Position numbers and translations under genes: made by a program. From assembly GCA_003022815.1 (NCBI GenBank), contig PXSL01000068.1, positions 1,596-9,580 of the forward strand: a stretch of DNA of 7,985 nucleotides, in the 5' to 3' direction. Below the pieces are notes generated by a model. The model had not been told where the DNA came from. It made no database searches and was given only the letters and a program-made list of their open reading frames with translations. Shown piece by piece: positions 5,386 to 7,985 of the stretch. The first letter of the stretch is position 1, and each line of letters begins with the position of its first letter. Source of the stretch: Halobacteriales archaeon SW_5_68_122 (GTDB taxonomy: Archaea; Halobacteriota; Halobacteria; Halobacteriales; Haloarculaceae).

Positions 5386-5628
5386 ATGTCCGCCGAGAGC
5401 GGAGGATGGTACCGCACGGCGCGACGACAGGGTCAGGTCGCTCGCGCCCGAACGGCCGCTACGTCCGTCCCCGACAGCCTCGGGTGTGACACCTGCGGGT
5501 CGGCGGTGCCGGCCGAGGACGCCCGCCGCCGGGAGACGATAGGCGACCTCGACCCGACGAAGTGGCAGACGTTCTGCTGTCCGGACTGCGGGCGCTGGCT
5601 GAAGACGGTGTTCGTCGGCGACGAGTAA
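5386..5628 (+). CDS. small zinc-ribbon protein, start uncertain, up to 80 aa
   Basis: The credible part is the C-terminal ~50 residues, which hold two CxxC knuckles: CDTCG (C34, C37) and CCPDCG (C64, C65, C68), separated by an acidic, helical spacer and followed by RWLKTVFVGDE. This looks like a stand-alone zinc ribbon of the kind common in haloarchaea; its partner or target is unknown. The only in-frame ATG or GTG before the first knuckle is the ATG at 5386, which would add a basic, unusual N-terminus (residues 1-30) and has no TATA-like box at the expected distance. The true start may thus be non-standard, or the original 5' end may be lost. It is divergent from the MFS gene, with only 37 bp between the two chosen starts. 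Its stop codon TAA overlaps the TATA-like box of the next gene. Confidence 0.6.
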   Translation: MSAESGGWYRTARRQGQVARARTAATSVPDSLGCDTCGSAVPAEDARRRETIGDLDPTKWQTFCCPDCGRWLKTVFVGDE

Positions 5629-5634
5629 TTATTT
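5626..5634 (+). promoter_or_regulatory. TATA-like box for the six-helix membrane protein gene
   Basis: The sequence taattattt is the clearest AT-rich box in the window. It begins on the stop codon of the zinc-ribbon gene and ends 26 nt before the GTG at 5661. It supports that GTG as the first codon of a leaderless transcript. Confidence 0.6.
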
Positions 5635-5660
5635 GCGCGTCGGGGGCGAACCCGCCGGCC

Positions 5661-6170
5661 GTGTTCCGGAGCGCGCGCGAAGTCGGTCCCGTGTTCCTCA
5701 TCCCGGCGGCCTGGAGCGTCGCGGCCGCCACCCACCTCGGCATCGTCGCCGAGCGGACGCTGTTCATCGCTCATGTCGTGATGAGCGTTCTACTCGCGGC
5801 CTTCGCGGTCACCGCTTACGCCGACATGCGGGAGGGGACTCTCCGGGTGTGGTGGGCCGTCATCGCCGTCGGCTTCCTCCCGGCCGTCGCCGGGACCGTC
5901 GGCTTTCGCCTCGACAGCGCCCCGCTCCACGCCGCCGCGCTGTACGGGTGGATGCTGCTGCCGGCGGCCGGCCTCGTCGACACCGGCCGCCGGGTGACCG
6001 AAGCCAGCGTCGTCTACCTCGGCGGCGCGGCCCTCTGTGTGGTCGGCGCCGCCGTCTACGCCGCCGCCCCGGCGCTTCCCGTCGAGGCGACCGTCGGCCG
6101 CGTCGTCGGCATCGCCGCGGTCGGTCTCGGACAGACCGCGGGCATTCTTGACGCCGCCCTCCGGTACTGA
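5661..6170 (+). CDS. six-helix integral membrane protein of unknown function, 169 aa
   Basis: I do not recognise a named family. The protein has six likely membrane helices: about residues 9-29, 34-54, 62-81, 88-106, 115-135 and 145-165. The loops are short, with HLG (25-27), FIAH (35-38) and PLH (88-90) as polar or histidine-containing spots. Three histidines (25, 38, 90) lie in or near helices. It could be a small haloarchaeal heme or metal membrane protein, but that is speculation. The GTG at 5661 is chosen because a strong TATA-like box ends 26 nt upstream; a frame extension to an ATG at 5562 would lie inside the zinc-ribbon gene. The gene ends 5 bp before the stop of the convergent btpA-like gene, so the two transcripts probably overlap at their 3' ends. 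Confidence 0.75.
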   Translation: MFRSAREVGPVFLIPAAWSVAAATHLGIVAERTLFIAHVVMSVLLAAFAVTAYADMREGTLRVWWAVIAVGFLPAVAGTVGFRLDSAPLHAAALYGWMLLPAAGLVDTGRRVTEASVVYLGGAALCVVGAAVYAAAPALPVEATVGRVVGIAAVGLGQTAGILDAALRY

Positions 6171-6175
6171 CCCGG

Positions 6176-6988
6176 TTACCGGGCGGCGTCGACCGCCGAG
6201 ACCACGTCCGCGACCCGCTCGGCGTCGACCGACGCCGTCGTCTCGCCGCCCTCCTTCAGCGCCGTGCCGACGATGGCGCCGTCGGCCGCGGCGAGCAGGT
6301 CCGCGGCGTTGTCCGCGGTGACGCCGCTGCCGACCAGCACCGGCGTTTCGGGTGCGACCTCGTCGCGCGCCTCGATTGTCGTCCCAAGGGCGGCCCTCTC
6401 GACTTGCTCGCCGGTCGCCGGGCCGCTGACGACGACGGCGTCCGCCAGACCCCGCTCGCAGATGTCGCGGAGCTCCTCCCGGACTGACCGCTCGCCGAGC
6501 GGGGCGGAGTGTTTCACATTCACGTCCGCGAAGACGGCGACATCGGCGTCCAGCCGGTCCCGGAGCCGGAGCGTCTCGTGGGCCTGCCCCTCGATGACGC
6601 CCTGGTCTGTGACCTGGGCGCCGGCGTGGACGTTGACCCGGACGAACGCGCCGCCGATGGCCGCGGCGACCGACAGCGCCGCCCCGGCGTCATTCCGGAG
6701 GATGTTAACGCCGACGGGCAGGTCGGCGGCGCCGTCGACCGCCGTCGCCGCCCGGGTCATCATGGCGACGGTGTGCTTCGGGACGTCGTCGGGGTGGAAG
6801 GGGGCGTCACCGAAATTCTCGACGAGCAGGCCGTCGACGCCGCCGGCTGCAAGCGCCTCGGCGTCGGCGACGGCCCGGTCGAGGACCGTCTCGAGGTCGC
6901 CGTCGGACCGGGGGGCGCCGGGCAGCGGCGGCAGGTGGGCCATCCCGACGACCGGTTTTGGGGTGCCGAACGTCGCTTCGAGGTCCAT
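6176..6988 (-). CDS. BtpA/SgcQ-family TIM-barrel protein, 270 aa
   Basis: A full-length member of the BtpA/SgcQ family. In cyanobacteria BtpA is needed for stable photosystem I; that cannot be its role here, and the haloarchaeal function is unknown. The barrel strands and loops typical of the family are visible: GMAHLPPLPGAP (15-26), GGVDGLLVENFGDAPF (49-64), LPVGVNILRNDA (90-101), FVRVNVHAGAQVTDQG (115-130), VFADVNVKHSAPL (152-164), ADAVVVSGPATG (182-193), PVLVGSGVTADN (216-227) and GAIVGTALKEGG (237-248). The last two form a phosphate-binding-like site of the kind found in TIM barrels that handle phosphorylated sugars or nucleotides. The ATG at 6988 has a TATA-like tttgt 22 nt upstream. It lies 43 bp downstream of the broken oxidase gene on the same strand but probably has its own promoter. 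It is intact. Confidence 0.92.
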   Translation of the reverse strand: MDLEATFGTPKPVVGMAHLPPLPGAPRSDGDLETVLDRAVADAEALAAGGVDGLLVENFGDAPFHPDDVPKHTVAMMTRAATAVDGAADLPVGVNILRNDAGAALSVAAAIGGAFVRVNVHAGAQVTDQGVIEGQAHETLRLRDRLDADVAVFADVNVKHSAPLGERSVREELRDICERGLADAVVVSGPATGEQVERAALGTTIEARDEVAPETPVLVGSGVTADNAADLLAAADGAIVGTALKEGGETTASVDAERVADVVSAVDAAR

Positions 6989-7010
6989 GCCGGCCGGTCG
7001 GCGGCCGTCG

Positions 7011-7015
7011 ACAAA
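7011..7015 (-). promoter_or_regulatory. TATA-like box for the BtpA-family gene
   Basis: Reading on the minus strand, tttgt (within ggtttgtcg) lies in the gap between the oxidase and BtpA genes and ends 22 nt before the ATG at 6988. The match is weak, but the position is as expected. Confidence 0.4.
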
Positions 7016-7031
7016 CCGTTGGCGGCGCCGG

Positions 7032-7962
7032 TCAGTCGCCGACGCCCTCGATTTCGGTCAGCGACTCGAGGTCGGGGACGTTCTCGGCGGCGTCCGTGAT
7101 CTGCTCCATCCGCTCGAGGTGCTTGTCGGCCGCGAACGACTGGAGTTCCAAGGGGTCGGGGCCGACATCCTCAATGTACTGGTCCTCGGGGTTGGCCGCG
7201 ATTCGGTTGACGAGCGGTAGCAGTTCGTTAACCGTCTCGTCGAGCAGGTGGGGGTCGACGCCGTCCTCGGCGACCAGCTCCTTCAGTTTCGCCATCCCGA
7301 AGCCGACGTGGCGGCCCTCGTCCTGCCGTATCTTCGTGAACCCCTCGTAGAGCCCCGGCAGGTGCGGCAGTTCGGGGTAGCTCCGCTCGGAGTACGACTG
7401 CTGCATTCCGTAGTAGCCCGTCTGGGCGAGGATGCCCTCGATGACGAGGTGATAGTGGCAGTAGGCTTCGGCGAAGTCCTCCGGCGTCGGGTCCTCCAGC
7501 AGCGCGCCCATTGCCCGCTCGTTGCGCTCGAAGAGGTCGTAGTATGCGTCGTTGAACCACCTCTCGTCGGTCGGCGAGGAGCGCTCGAGACCCAGTTCCG
7601 CCTCGACGCCGTGTATCACCTCCCGCCAGTAGCGGTCGAAGTGGTCGGTGTGCTTGGCCCTCCTCGTACATCTGGGTGGTAATGAACAGCTGGTCGTCGA
7701 TGTCGTCGAGCGCGGTTGCCAGCGGCGCGAGGTCCTCGGTGACGGCCTGCTCGCCGGCGCCGAACCGGGCGACCCCCATCCGCATCGCGTCGAAGTACCG
7801 TTCGGCGTCCTCGACGTTCTGCAGGTACTCGACCAGCCGCTCGCGGTCGCCCTCGAGGTCGATGTCGAAAGGGTCCCAGTGGCGCTCGACGGCGTTCCGG
7901 TAGTACCGCGTGCCGCGGCTCTCGCGGTCCAACTGCAGCTGCCGTGTGTTGTCAATGTTCAT
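7032..7962 (-). pseudogene. R2-like di-metal carboxylate oxidase (R2lox / ribonucleotide reductase small-subunit family), broken by a +1 frameshift
   Basis: Two overlapping frames encode the two halves of one protein. Residues 1-101 come from one frame starting at the ATG at 7962; the rest comes from another frame ending at 7032. The break lies at about 7658-7660, where one extra C (plus strand) changes an expected MYEEAKHTDHF into a shifted frame. Removing it restores a 309-aa protein. The restored sequence has the ferritin-like metal ligands: E71 (GAGEQAVTEDL), E101 and H104 (EEAKH), E175 (HLVIEGIL), E215 and H218 (DEGRH). Their order and spacing resemble R2-like ligand-binding oxidases (Mn/Fe), and V74 and Y170 sit where that family has its Val-Tyr cross-link. 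Such proteins are often annotated as ribonucleotide reductase beta chains, but no alpha subunit is nearby. As written, translation would yield a 244-aa product with only the first 101 residues correct. The extra base may be a sequencing error or a real mutation. Upstream promoter sequence is mostly outside the window. Confidence 0.85.
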
Positions 7963-7985
7963 GACTGATCCATTACGACGGCACC

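Noticed and set aside
6264..7220. 318-codon plus-strand frame opposite the BtpA and oxidase genes
   Set aside because: It is a Ser/Arg/Thr-rich antisense frame; the minus strand carries the BtpA-family motifs.
7032..7962. Two separate adjacent oxidase-like genes
   Set aside because: The two frames match successive, non-overlapping parts of one protein, and deletion of a single base joins them exactly at EEAKH, so this is one frameshifted gene.

Overview
The window looks like a haloarchaeal chromosome (class Halobacteria; a Haloarcula-like lineage is possible but not proven). The evidence is a very high GC content with strong G/C third positions, acidic proteins rich in Asp and Glu, archaeal TATA-like boxes about 22-28 nt upstream of start codons (suggesting leaderless mRNAs), and gene families typical of the group: a Nog1-type GTPase, a small acidic CspA protein, HisE, a SIMPL protein, a DUF5518 membrane protein and a BtpA-family barrel. 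No rRNA, tRNA, CRISPR array or complete insertion sequence was seen. Layout, 1-3075: the 3' end of a SIMPL/DUF541 gene (+); an unrecognised 150-aa protein (+); a 325-aa Nog1-family GTPase (-); then three small genes on the + strand, namely a glycine-rich DUF5518-type membrane protein, an ASCH-domain protein and a 69-aa unrecognised protein. Layout, 3079-3187: a 109-bp element of about 50% GC bounded by perfect 16-bp inverted repeats. It fills almost the whole gap between two convergent genes and may be a MITE-like or structured element. Layout, 3187-5348: a minus-strand block transcribed toward the element. In transcription order it holds an MFS transporter that appears to lack one membrane helix, a CspA-type cold shock protein, a DUF151 bifunctional-nuclease-family protein that lacks its usual N-terminus, and hisE, which overlaps the nuclease gene by ATGA. 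Layout, 5386-7962: a small CxxC zinc-ribbon protein (+) and a six-helix membrane protein (+), converging on a BtpA-family TIM barrel (-). Upstream of btpA on the minus strand is an R2-like di-metal oxidase gene broken by a one-base insertion. Most genes appear to be separate housekeeping or accessory transcription units with their own promoters; the only clear coupled pair is the DUF151 gene with hisE. The most unusual features are the 16-bp inverted-repeat element and the concentration of apparent lesions in the second half: one frameshift, two apparent internal or N-terminal losses and one doubtful start. These could be real decay or sequence/assembly error. No clear undescribed multi-gene system (defence, secretion or biosynthetic) is visible.
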